Under the pieces are notes generated by a model, which had not been told where the DNA came from, did no database searches, and saw only the letters and a list, made by a program, of their open reading frames with translations. A stretch of DNA of 42,684 nucleotides from Candidatus Saccharimonadota bacterium (lineage in GTDB: Bacteria; Patescibacteriota; Saccharimonadia; Saccharimonadales; UBA4665): positions 1 to 42,684 of the forward strand of contig PLTT01000018.1 in the NCBI GenBank assembly GCA_003164595.1, given 5' to 3'. Position 1 is the first letter of the stretch, and each line of letters begins with the position of its first letter. Positions 16,115 to 22,779 of the stretch are shown here, piece after piece. A program made the position numbers and the translations under genes.

Positions 16115-16166
16115 GCTGTCGGTATAATTTTTGGTCCTGTGAGGGAAGAAAAAAGATACCGACAGC
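16115..16166 (-). repeat. Inverted repeat in surface-protein leader
   Basis: GCTGTCGGTA (16115-16124) and TACCGACAGC (16157-16166) are perfect complements 32 nt apart. On the minus strand this pairing would enclose a T6 tract, and one arm can also form a small hairpin (ACCG-GCTGT-CGGT) directly before that T-tract. The two folds exclude each other, which is the logic of an attenuator; that reading is inference. Confidence 0.45.
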
Positions 16167-16172
16167 CGGTGA

Positions 16173-16216
16173 GAGTGTGTTCGCAAATAACTTTGCAGTT
16201 TTTATTGAACACACTC
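16173..16216 (-). repeat. Nested inverted repeats between two surface-protein genes
   Basis: GAGTGTGTTC (16173-16182) pairs perfectly with GAACACACTC (16207-16216), and GCAAA (16183-16187) with TTTGC (16192-16196) inside it. It lies just after the 16259 gene on the minus strand, so it is probably the 3' hairpin of that transcript, with the T-rich stretch about 20 nt further on. Confidence 0.5.
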
Positions 16217-16258
16217 CCGTTCCGACTACCGATTACTAACGAATCACTTCTTTCGTAG

Positions 16259-17479
16259 CTAGCCGCGACTGGTACTTGGTGGAAGGATCTGGAACGAGAC
16301 TGTCGCCGAGGCTGAAAGGCCTAATGGAGATGTAGTATCGTATACCGTAACCGTAACCGTGTCCCAGTTCGTTGTAACACCATTAATGGTGCTGAGGGGT
16401 GGCAATTCTGATGGTGCATAGTAGGTCGTGTTGACTTGATTCAGGCCTCCACCAAAAATGTAGGGTGAACCTTGGAACGATCCATATTTCGCACTTAATA
16501 CGACCTTGAGGCTATCGCCGCTAGGACCAGAAACATCTGCCTTGAACGGTGTAGAGCCGACAATAGTCGTGCCACTAATACTAACCTCTTGAGGCTGCGT
16601 CAGGATTGTAACCGTCGGCGGTGATGGAGTAACTACTACTACCGGTGGTGGGGTTACCACAATCACTGGTGGTGGCGTCGTTACGACAACCGGTGGAACA
16701 TATGTATTACAGTTACCGTTGTTAGTGACATAGATGATGTTATTCGACGATCCAGTCAGGTTCACATTGGTAACGCTACTGCAACTGGCCACTATGACCG
16801 TGCAAAAACCTGTAACACTGTTGTAGCTTCCATTATCGGTTGCGCAGGTTTGTTGTACCGTTCCAACACAGTTACCGCTTACGACGGTGTACCCAGTTGG
16901 GATGGTGTACTCAGGCGTTGTGCCTAAATAACAAACTACTATTGGCTTTGCCGGTGGAGTAGCAGGCTGAGTGGGAGGAAAATGTGTAGTTTCCACATTA
17001 CCGCAACCCTTCAGTATTGCTACTAAATATCCATCCTCAGTGCGCCCAACCCAAGCCGAGTAACAAGTCTTACCCCAAACAGCAAGTGGTCTGGTGTAGT
17101 AGACTGTTGTCCCAACTCGGTGCGCAACATCTTCAGATGGAACTGGACTGTGGCGCCGTCCCGTGGAAATTAATCCCTGGTTACTGCACACCACTCCTGA
17201 GGCCATCGACTCAATAACCGGAAGCGTAGCTCCAGATCTTGCCCAAATGGTCGCAGTACCTTTTCCACCGCAGGGTGAAAACCCTTTGGCAATTGCAATG
17301 ACTTCCTGCTTAGTAGAAAGTACGCCGCATGAAACCAAATTGTTCCCGTCATGTCCTTCTTGTTGTACAGTCATAGCAGAAGCAGCGTTTACGCTAATTA
17401 CAGCTAAACCTCCAACGGACATACCAACCACCATGAGGGCGGTTAGGCAAAACTTAAATATTTTATTTAAAGCAGCCAT
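16259..17479 (-). CDS. Secreted protein with YY-RPL/GCGN module and Pro-rich linker
   Basis: A 406-aa exported protein with signal peptide (about residues 1-35; FCLTALMVVGMSVGGLAVI). Residues 40-165 form a Cys-containing module ending YYTRPLAVWG (127-136) and GCGN (158-161), shared with the surface protein at 37044. A Cys-rich middle, a Pro/Val/Thr linker (TTPPPVIVVTPPP) and a beta-sandwich-like C-terminal domain (about 300-400) follow. No sorting signal or anchor is visible, so it is either released or attached otherwise. SD GGAGGTGA lies just before the ATG. It is preceded by a long structured leader. Confidence 0.75.
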   Translation of the reverse strand: MAALNKIFKFCLTALMVVGMSVGGLAVISVNAASAMTVQQEGHDGNNLVSCGVLSTKQEVIAIAKGFSPCGGKGTATIWARSGATLPVIESMASGVVCSNQGLISTGRRHSPVPSEDVAHRVGTTVYYTRPLAVWGKTCYSAWVGRTEDGYLVAILKGCGNVETTHFPPTQPATPPAKPIVVCYLGTTPEYTIPTGYTVVSGNCVGTVQQTCATDNGSYNSVTGFCTVIVASCSSVTNVNLTGSSNNIIYVTNNGNCNTYVPPVVVTTPPPVIVVTPPPVVVVTPSPPTVTILTQPQEVSISGTTIVGSTPFKADVSGPSGDSLKVVLSAKYGSFQGSPYIFGGGLNQVNTTYYAPSELPPLSTINGVTTNWDTVTVTVYDTTSPLGLSASATVSFQILPPSTSRG

Positions 17480-17860
17480 TTTATCACCTCCAAGGTGTAG
17501 AGACCTTCGCTAGTTCGTGGCCACAAACTAACGTCAGGCTATACTCAGAATTGAGTAGAGCACTAAGCAGGTAAAATTCATTACCGGTTTAGTGCCCGAC
17601 TCAAGAGAGGGAAGCCAACGAAAGTTATAGCCAAAAATCAAAAATGATAGTCGGATATAGGCCAAACTCATGAACCTAATAAAAGGCTCAAACGAGCTTA
17701 AAGTCCCATAACTATCTAGTTTGCTTAAACATCAGGTTAACTGTTGTCGTACAAACTATCTGAATTGTTAAGGTTGCACCCCACCGCTCGGACTAACAGA
17801 TATAAGAACTTGTCTACTATCTGTTAGATGTTTCCACCCAGTCGCCCGAAGCGAGGATGC
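17480..17860 (-). promoter_or_regulatory. Long structured 5' leader of the secreted-protein gene
   Basis: This non-coding stretch is the expected 5' UTR of the 16259-17479 gene. It holds at least three strong inverted repeats: 17511-17530 (TAGTTCGTGG/CCACAAACTA, one G-U-type mismatch); 17553-17602, a long stem with GAGT/ACTC, GCACTAA/TTAGTGC and GGTAA/TTACC separated by symmetrical 3x3 internal loops; and 17793-17802 with 17818-17827 (CTAACAGATA/TATCTGTTAG). I do not recognise a known riboswitch class. Confidence 0.55.
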
Positions 17861-17864
17861 TACT

Positions 17865-17893
17865 AATATACCACGGAGTTTACATTTTGTCAA
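17865..17893 (-). promoter_or_regulatory. Consensus promoter of the secreted-protein gene
   Basis: On the minus strand TTGACA (17888-17893), exactly 17 nt, TATATT (17865-17870). It is the closest match to the sigma-70 consensus in the window and predicts a start near 17857, about 378 nt before the ATG at 17479. Confidence 0.7.
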
Positions 17894-17945
17894 TATATAA
17901 GCATAACAATTGTACATTTTGTCACAAGGTAACCTTAAGCATCAT

Positions 17946-17974
17946 TTGACTTAAATGGGTTTTTCTGTTATTCT
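17946..17974 (+). promoter_or_regulatory. Promoter of the 17999 gene
   Basis: TTGACT (17946-17951), 17 nt, TATTCT (17969-17974). It is divergent from the promoter at 17865-17893 with about 50 bp between. The start at 17999 also has AGAGGA five bases upstream, so this mRNA has a short leader with an SD. Confidence 0.6.
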
Positions 17975-17998
17975 ACAGACAGTTAATTAGAGGATAGT

Positions 17999-18652
17999 AT
18001 GGCAGCATTCGAATATCACGACGGCGCAAGTGAGCTATATCAAGCAGGTATTCAGGCCGAATCAATCGGTCACTTTCGGAGTGCAGTTGATTATTTTAAA
18101 GAGGCCCAGGGGGCATTAAAAATCCAATCCATAATTGCTGACTCACTTCGCGATTACCCTGCAATCGAAACAGTCCCACTTCAATCGGCAATCGTAGAAA
18201 GAGAGAAGGGCCTTACCCTCGTACAATCCGCCATCGTTACCGGCGAATCATTCTTTCTGACTGAAGCCGTACGCGATATAGGGCACTCAATTCTTGTCAT
18301 AGATATGATGATTCAAAAAGGCGAGTATCAAGTGAAACCTGGTGCTGAACCTAAGCGGCGAGCTCTGCTAGCAGAGAAAGGCTGGTCCGTAAGCATGCTT
18401 GGCCTAACAACAACTGTTGCTTCATATCTCTTTGACAAACCAACGCCAGAAGGGACTAATTCATTCGACGAAGCCAAAAAGCTGCTCGAGGCAGGAGATA
18501 ACTGTGACTATTGCTCATGGAATATCAACTTGTCGAATAAATCAAAATTACTAGCCCAGAAACCCAAAATTGAAAGATTACCCGAAGATCTTATGCCGAC
18601 GTTTCAGTTAATTGGCCGTGCTACGAGTAGTGCCGCCTGGACTATAGAGTAG
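17999..18652 (+). CDS. Hypothetical helical protein, TPR-like N-terminus
   Basis: A 217-aa, largely helical soluble protein. Residues 10-40 (SELYQAGIQAESIGHFRSAVDYF) resemble a tetratricopeptide helix pair, and a second similar stretch occurs near residues 150-175 (SFDEAKKLLEAGDN). TPR proteins serve as interaction scaffolds; the partner is unknown. The gene is followed after six bases by a GNAT acetyltransferase, so they are probably co-transcribed. Start supported by promoter and SD. Confidence 0.65.
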   Translation: MAAFEYHDGASELYQAGIQAESIGHFRSAVDYFKEAQGALKIQSIIADSLRDYPAIETVPLQSAIVEREKGLTLVQSAIVTGESFFLTEAVRDIGHSILVIDMMIQKGEYQVKPGAEPKRRALLAEKGWSVSMLGLTTTVASYLFDKPTPEGTNSFDEAKKLLEAGDNCDYCSWNINLSNKSKLLAQKPKIERLPEDLMPTFQLIGRATSSAAWTIE

Positions 18653-18658
18653 TTTTTT

Positions 18659-19135
18659 ATGTCTATTTACAACCCTAGACCGGCAGAGAAATCGGAAGCC
18701 GCGATGCTTAGTAGTTTGGCCATGCGATCTAAAGCAATCTGGGGCTACAGCAAAGAGTCTATGAAACAATTTGAAGGTGAATTAACCATCAGCGCTTCAG
18801 ATCTTGATGAAAATTTAGTAATGATTGCCGAGGAAGAAGATGTGATTGTTGGCTTTTATACGCTCGCTATTCATCAGTCGGTAGGAGAATTAGTCAGCTT
18901 ATTTCTAGAGCCCAACGAAATAGGTCAAGGAAAAGGCCGGAAACTATTTGCCACAGCCTTGTCGCAGGCAAAAGCCCTGGGCATAGTTTCGCTGACGATG
19001 ATAGCAGACCCTAACGCCTCTGGCTTCTATGAACACATGGGAGCTGATATAATCGGAGGGACTAATAGTGCCTCTCTTCCGGATCGCATTTTACCTTTAT
19101 TCACAATAAACACAGACGTGAACATCCTTGAATAG
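18659..19135 (+). CDS. GNAT-family N-acetyltransferase
   Basis: A 158-aa acetyl-CoA-dependent acetyltransferase. The acetyl-CoA loop is in LEPNEIGQGKGRKLFATAL, where QGKGRK corresponds to the Q/RxxGxG/A motif; the preceding strand ELVSLFLEP and the following helix fit motif A. The substrate (small molecule or protein N-terminus) is unknown. It begins six bases after the TPR-like gene and has no SD, so translation may depend on the upstream gene. It could in principle be an MshD-like enzyme, but it is only a single GNAT domain. Confidence 0.82.
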   Translation: MSIYNPRPAEKSEAAMLSSLAMRSKAIWGYSKESMKQFEGELTISASDLDENLVMIAEEEDVIVGFYTLAIHQSVGELVSLFLEPNEIGQGKGRKLFATALSQAKALGIVSLTMIADPNASGFYEHMGADIIGGTNSASLPDRILPLFTINTDVNILE

Positions 19136-19289
19136 CCTGATGATCGTGAATGCCCCTTTTATCATTAAATCTAACTAGTCTCTCCAAAAATAATTAAAAG
19201 ATTGCACCGTGACTTAGATAACTCCTTCTAGGCAATGTGTCCATGTAAGCTAGCCGACCTCTCTGCCTGGATCTAGATATGATGGGCTC

Positions 19290-19318
19290 TTGCTAAATTA
19301 TTCTGGCAGTAGCATAAT
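19290..19318 (+). promoter_or_regulatory. Promoter of the 58-aa gene, leaderless type
   Basis: TTGCTA (19290-19295), 17 nt, CATAAT (19313-19318), then nine bases to the ATG at 19328. Confidence 0.5.
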
Positions 19319-19327
19319 ATCAGCACT

Positions 19328-19504
19328 ATGAGCAAAGAAGTACTTACGACACACGAGCACTGGAAAGAGGAAGGCCGACAATCCCAAGGGATTCTTAGTC
19401 ATGTGGCGACACCGACCGGAGAGATAGCTACAGCAGCGGCAGAAGTTACAATACCGGACGATCCTCCGGAGATCGAACCAGATGTAGAGCTGGGCTATAA
19501 CTAG
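19328..19504 (+). CDS. Small acidic hypothetical protein (58 aa)
   Basis: A 58-aa reading frame starting MSKEVLTTHEHWKEE and ending ELGYN. It is acidic and Pro/Glu-rich in its second half. A good promoter ends nine bases before the ATG. No family recognised. The small size would cause most gene finders to miss it. The 192-nt gap before it (19136-19327) shows nothing beyond this promoter. Confidence 0.5.
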   Translation: MSKEVLTTHEHWKEEGRQSQGILSHVATPTGEIATAAAEVTIPDDPPEIEPDVELGYN

Positions 19505-19600
19505 TGCCCAAAATATCGAAATACTTCAAACGGACAAGCAGTAAGTAGACAGATAGGCATTATTTAATCACCGTTTTAGGGAAGCGTATAATTAGATAGA

Positions 19601-20545
19601 ATGCCTGCTTCAACAAAAAAACGACAGATTACTGTCCCGAAAGTACTACTCCTCCTAATTTTTCTAATCGGGGTATATTACTTTCTACCCCAACTCGGGG
19701 TATTCAGCCGGACTTTTAGCGTACTAGAGCATTCTTCCTGGCTATGGCTAGCGGCAGGGCTGATTATGGCTGGAGTATCTTTTGTTGCAGCTGGCTTTAC
19801 TCAGTTTGCAGCGGGAAATTTTTTGGGCAAATTATCTGATCATATCCTTTTGCAGTTCGCTGGCTCTTTCGTTAACCATTTTCTACCCTTTAGTCTTGGT
19901 GGCGTTAACTTAATTACCCGTTATTATAAAAAACTATCACAGCCCCAAACCCAAGCTATCGTGATGTCAACAATTCCAATAATCTTTGGCGTTATAACCA
20001 CATTCGTAACGGTAGCAATTATTTCCCCGGTTACTTTAGTTATCTACTTCAATAAGTTGCATGCCATTCACCTTAATAAGTGGGCAGTTATAGGAGTAAT
20101 CGCAGCTGTAATTATTATAATTATTGCAGCCTTCATATATAGAAAAAAGATTAAAGATCTATTCTTTGAGACACTAAGTGGCCTTAAAAGCATTCAGAAC
20201 TTAAAGCAGTTAGCCTTTCTACTCATAGGCTCACTGTGTATTACTTTAACGACGGCTACAGTCCTATATTTTTCGATACTGACCATCCATGGGTCAACGG
20301 CGTTAGTCGCAATTTTTGCCCTGTATGTGACGTCTGCACTAGTGAGCAACATCGCACCAACACCGGGGGGTATTGGGGCTACTGAAGCCTTTCTGGTCGT
20401 GGGGTTAACGGCCTTAAAATTTAGTTTGCCACAAGCTGTAGCTATTACCTTAATTTATAGATTATTAACATTTTGGTTGCCGATCATCCCGGGAGGCATT
20501 GCCCTCCATCTAGTGAATAAACGAAAGATCGTAGATCCAATCTAG
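19601..20545 (+). CDS. YbhN/AglD-like membrane protein (LPG synthase TM region family)
   Basis: A 314-aa integral membrane protein with eight or more helices, matching the UPF0104 / lysylphosphatidylglycerol synthase transmembrane family: LPFSLGGVNLITRYYKK in the middle and the C-terminal signature APTPGGIGATEAFLVVGL. The soluble aminoacyl-transferase domain of MprF is absent, so it is not a complete LPG synthase; related proteins are proposed lipid flippases or assist glycolipid assembly. TATAAT ends eight bases before the ATG, with no SD. Confidence 0.8.
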   Translation: MPASTKKRQITVPKVLLLLIFLIGVYYFLPQLGVFSRTFSVLEHSSWLWLAAGLIMAGVSFVAAGFTQFAAGNFLGKLSDHILLQFAGSFVNHFLPFSLGGVNLITRYYKKLSQPQTQAIVMSTIPIIFGVITTFVTVAIISPVTLVIYFNKLHAIHLNKWAVIGVIAAVIIIIIAAFIYRKKIKDLFFETLSGLKSIQNLKQLAFLLIGSLCITLTTATVLYFSILTIHGSTALVAIFALYVTSALVSNIAPTPGGIGATEAFLVVGLTALKFSLPQAVAITLIYRLLTFWLPIIPGGIALHLVNKRKIVDPI

Positions 20546-20591
20546 CCCAATTTGTTTCCGCAACAACTGGCAATAGTCTAGGCCAATATAT

Positions 20592-20620
20592 TTGACTCCT
20601 TTCGTGTATTGTGTTAATTT
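20592..20620 (+). promoter_or_regulatory. Possible promoter upstream of the 141-aa gene
   Basis: TTGACT (20592-20597), 17 nt, TAATTT (20615-20620). It would give a leader of about 175 nt containing four hairpins before the ATG at 20803. The -10 box is only moderate. Confidence 0.4.
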
Positions 20621-20634
20621 AACTTAGCTTTGTT

Positions 20635-20768
20635 GAGATATTGTTATCTCCGAAGTACCTTGACAAACAGGCATAGAACCATCGAGATGAGGAATAAGTA
20701 CATAAATGATGTATGTATTTGTCCCTCATCTTGTGTTTTAAGAGAAAACACTGCCAAGCATAGCTTGG
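20635..20768 (+). promoter_or_regulatory. Hairpin-rich leader of the 141-aa gene
   Basis: Four inverted repeats follow each other: GAGATA/TATCTC (20635-20650); GATGAGG/CCTCATC (20686-20730) whose interior also pairs, followed by a T-rich run; GTGTTTT/AAAACAC (20733-20751); and CCAAGC/GCTTGG (20754-20768). The second may be a terminator for the YbhN-like gene or an attenuator. The region holds no other gene. I recognise no known RNA family. Confidence 0.5.
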
Positions 20769-20802
20769 AGGCACATGGGCCTATTGAGGAGAGAGCAAGG
20801 TA

Positions 20803-21228
20803 ATGACCACATCCGTTACATCGCAACAAGATCAAGCAGCAGAATTTCCAATAATATGTGATCTCAATGTTGTGGAACTTTTCGGCAACTGCAAATCGCA
20901 AGAAGGCGAAGATGTTTCCACGACGGTGAAAATAGAGACTATGGATGGGGAAGTTACTCTAAGCATACCTCGCCTCGACCAGCACCGCTCCGCAGTATTA
21001 AAACTACTGAGTCAACTTCCAAGGAAGTTTAAAACGACAGGGCTCCCATGCAACAAACTTGCATACGATAGCACGAATCGGACATGGGCTAGTTCTCTAA
21101 ATAGAGTAATCGAATTGATCGGTCTTGCAAGTGCTCTAGGGTTAGTTGAAGTCTTTCCGTCCAAAATATGCCACAGCACACCAGTGGATTACACAAATAA
21201 GATTGTGAGATGGTCAAAGACTGCATAA
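20803..21228 (+). CDS. Hypothetical protein between structured RNAs
   Basis: A 141-aa soluble protein with no recognised family. The middle has a strand-rich part (TTVKIETMDGEVTLSIP) followed by helices (HRSAVLKLLSQL; NRVIELIGLASALGLVEVF). A purine-rich GAGGAGAGAG lies about 8-15 bases upstream and AAGG just before the ATG. It is bracketed by a four-hairpin leader on one side and a long imperfect hairpin plus hammerhead ribozyme on the other, and by copies of TGACAARCAGGC (20661 and 21261). It might be part of a small mobile or RNA-related unit, but the sequence does not prove that. Confidence 0.55.
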   Translation: MTTSVTSQQDQAAEFPIICDLNVVELFGNCKSQEGEDVSTTVKIETMDGEVTLSIPRLDQHRSAVLKLLSQLPRKFKTTGLPCNKLAYDSTNRTWASSLNRVIELIGLASALGLVEVFPSKICHSTPVDYTNKIVRWSKTA

Positions 21229-21260
21229 GAATTAGTAGTTCAAGTAGTTTTTTGCGAGTG

Positions 21261-21346
21261 TGACAAGCAGGCGTGGGGATTCCATAAAAAAGATTCTCAT
21301 ACCTTCTTGGTATGTTTTTCTCTTTAACCCCTCTGTCTGTTTGTCA
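21261..21346 (+). terminator. Long imperfect hairpin with inner terminator
   Basis: The ends TGACAAGCAG (21261-21270) and CTGTTTGTCA (21337-21346) pair almost fully, as do GGGG and CCCC further in. At the centre CATACC (21298-21303) and GGTATG (21309-21314) form a perfect stem followed by TTTTTCTCTTT, an intrinsic terminator. It lies 33 nt after the 141-aa gene and three bases before the ribozyme. Confidence 0.6.
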
Positions 21347-21348
21347 TA

Positions 21349-21401
21349 TTCGCTCAATAAATGTGAATTTATTCTGATGAGTCCAAAAGGACGAAAGCGA
21401 A
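21349..21401 (+). ncRNA. Type III hammerhead ribozyme
   Basis: All parts of the hammerhead core occur in order. Stem III is TTCGCT (21349-21354) paired with AGCGAA (21396-21401). The cleavage site is C17 at 21355, after U16.1 at 21354 (a CUC triplet). Stem I is AATAAA (21356-21361) with TTTATT (21368-21373), loop TGTGAA. The catalytic strand CTGATGA is 21374-21380. Stem II is GTCC (21381-21384) with GGAC (21389-21392), loop AAAA. GAAA follows at 21393-21396. All 16 stem pairs are Watson-Crick. The open end is stem III, hence type III. The expected products are a 5' fragment ending in a 2',3'-cyclic phosphate and a 3' fragment starting with 5'-OH at 21356. It lies between the 141-aa gene and the nucleotidase gene, upstream of the latter's own -10 box. 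Confidence 0.9.
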
Positions 21402-21427
21402 GACCACCAAGCCTTGCCGCGAAGTGC

Positions 21428-21433
21428 TATAAT
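21428..21433 (+). promoter_or_regulatory. Extended -10 box of the nucleotidase gene
   Basis: TGC-TATAAT is a consensus extended -10 element, followed by nine bases and the ATG at 21443. Transcripts from here would not contain the upstream ribozyme. No clear -35 box. Confidence 0.5.
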
Positions 21434-21442
21434 TGCATCGTC

Positions 21443-22030
21443 ATGATAAAAAAACCGATGGCAATTGACTTAGATGATGTCCTCGCAGCACACGTAGAGG
21501 CATTTGTTGAATTTAGTAATACTCAGTATGGTACCGATCTAACCATCGAAGACTATAGTGAGCACTGGACTGAAATATGGAAGATGGAACGAGAAGAAGT
21601 TGAAAAGCGAGCAGCAGAATTCCATATACACGAGAACACTGCCGAGTATGCCGTCAAGGAAGAAGCGGTAACAGCCCTAGAAACTCTGAGCAAGACTTAT
21701 GATCTTTACATCGTTACAGCCCGCCGTGCAAGCATGGTTGATAACACCATAATATGGGTCGACAGACATTTCCCCGGCGTATTCAAAGACATCCATTTCG
21801 TCCCAATCTGGGAGCCAAATAATACGATAAGCAAGGCCGATATCTGTAAGAGAATTGGAGCCAATTATATTATTGATGACCTGGCCAGCCACTGTAATCT
21901 GGCAGCTTCTAACGGTATACACGCTATCCTTTTTGGTGACTACGCTTGGAATAGGAATGAAGAGATTACTGAGGATGTGACCCGCTGCAAAAACTGGTCA
22001 GAGGTACTGTCATACCTCAAGCTATCCTAA
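21443..22030 (+). CDS. HAD-family 5'(3')-deoxyribonucleotidase-like phosphatase
   Basis: A 195-aa haloacid-dehalogenase-type phosphatase. The nucleophile motif is D9-L-D11-D12-V in MAIDLDDVLA, motif II is in LYIVTARR and motif IV in YIIDDLASHC. The cap insertion and length fit the NT5C/YorS-like deoxyribonucleotidase group, which remove phosphate from deoxynucleoside monophosphates; other small phosphates are possible. The open frame extends back to 21260 through the hairpin and ribozyme region, but that part is not coding: the ATG at 21443 lies nine bases after an extended -10 box. It has no SD. Confidence 0.82.
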   Translation: MIKKPMAIDLDDVLAAHVEAFVEFSNTQYGTDLTIEDYSEHWTEIWKMEREEVEKRAAEFHIHENTAEYAVKEEAVTALETLSKTYDLYIVTARRASMVDNTIIWVDRHFPGVFKDIHFVPIWEPNNTISKADICKRIGANYIIDDLASHCNLAASNGIHAILFGDYAWNRNEEITEDVTRCKNWSEVLSYLKLS

Positions 22031-22039
22031 AAATTACCG

Positions 22040-22282
22040 CTAAGCTTTGGCTAAATATGCGGCCAACTCGTCGTTGGTTGGCTCAACGAGAACGCCACCA
22101 TCAGGAAACAATATAGTTGGTATGCTTTTTAGACCATTATTGATTTCTGCGACCTTATCGGCCGCTCCAGGTACCGAGTCAATGTCTATATACTCATAGC
22201 TGATATTCTTGGAGTCTAAATAATTACGACTTCTTCGGCAATCGGCGCACCAGCTTGCGCCGTATAGGATCATTTGTTTCAT
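22040..22282 (-). CDS. Mycoredoxin-like glutaredoxin
   Basis: An 80-aa thioredoxin-fold protein with dithiol active site C12-A-D-C15 (SWCADCRRSRNYL) and cis-Pro loop KSIPTILFPDGG (about 53-64). The pattern WC-x-x-C-R-R near the N-terminus and VPT/IPT-x-x-FPDG followed by P-(S/T) resembles actinobacterial mycoredoxin Mrx1, which reduces mycothiol mixed disulfides, rather than glutathione glutaredoxins. That assignment is from recall of family motifs. Convergent with the nucleotidase gene, with a strong leaderless promoter. Confidence 0.8.
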   Translation of the reverse strand: MKQMILYGASWCADCRRSRNYLDSKNISYEYIDIDSVPGAADKVAEINNGLKSIPTILFPDGGVLVEPTNDELAAYLAKA

Positions 22283-22288
22283 ATCTAA

Positions 22289-22318
22289 ATATTAGTTCTA
22301 TACCGAATACAGTGTCAA
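22289..22318 (-). promoter_or_regulatory. Promoter of the mycoredoxin-like gene, leaderless type
   Basis: On the minus strand TTGACA (22313-22318), 18 nt, TAATAT (22289-22294), then six bases to the ATG at 22282. No SD. Confidence 0.65.
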
Positions 22319-22418
22319 ATATTTATAGTCATTAAACAATTGATTGACAGCATTAATTACCGCAAAAGGCTATTGGTTCTAGTAGTGAGTATCAGGTTAC
22401 GGGTAAATTTTTATTTGA

Positions 22419-22649
22419 CTAGAGAGAATCTGTTTCAAGCGTCACTTCCAGGCTGCTGAGTACCGGACGATACTTGTCAAATGTTGGTCCAATTATTTTA
22501 ACTAACTGCTTAATACTTTCTACATGTGGATCTGTTCTTCCCGCCTCAAGCTTTGGGTGTTCGGCCACGTAGTCTCGCATTCCTTCGACCAGCCAGTAAA
22601 CGTTAATCGGATTGACACCCTCCTGGAGAGATAAGTTGATTTCAGCCAT
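22419..22649 (-). CDS. Hypothetical small protein (76 aa)
   Basis: A 76-aa soluble, probably helical protein (INVYWLVEGMRDYVAEHP; VESIKQLVKIIGPTFDKY). No family recognised. Its start is well defined by a promoter ending eight bases before the ATG. It stands alone between the mycoredoxin-like gene and a divergent hypothetical gene. A role in the same redox context is not supported by any motif. Confidence 0.6.
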   Translation of the reverse strand: MAEINLSLQEGVNPINVYWLVEGMRDYVAEHPKLEAGRTDPHVESIKQLVKIIGPTFDKYRPVLSSLEVTLETDSL

Positions 22650-22657
22650 TACTATCT

Positions 22658-22686
22658 ATCATATCGTTGATAATTGTCTTAGGCAA
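22658..22686 (-). promoter_or_regulatory. Promoter of the 76-aa gene, leaderless type
   Basis: TTGCCT (22681-22686), 17 nt, TATGAT (22658-22663), then eight bases to the ATG at 22649. Confidence 0.6.
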
Positions 22687-22779
22687 GCATAAGCGACATA
22701 GAACTATGCGAAAGGTAATGTAAGTTAGGTGTTTTTGCTTGTGCTTGCGGTTATTCTACTCTGTTGATAAACTTCACTC

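Noticed and set aside
17163-17513. Plus-strand frame of 116 codons over the secreted-protein gene
   Set aside because: It lies opposite a gene with signal peptide and SD, shows no domain and has no promoter or SD of its own.
17735-17747. A 13-mer GGTTAACTGTTGT also present at 37018-37030 near another surface-protein gene
   Set aside because: The two copies are in opposite orientation relative to their genes and do not form part of a larger repeat; probably chance.
19133-19160. A second CTGATGA sequence that might start another hammerhead ribozyme
   Set aside because: The following bases do not form a stem II and there is no GAAA at the right place; no stem III partners exist.
21260-21442. 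N-terminal extension of the nucleotidase back to 21260
   Set aside because: The stretch covers a terminator hairpin and the ribozyme, encodes a low-quality sequence, and a consensus extended -10 box lies just before the ATG at 21443.
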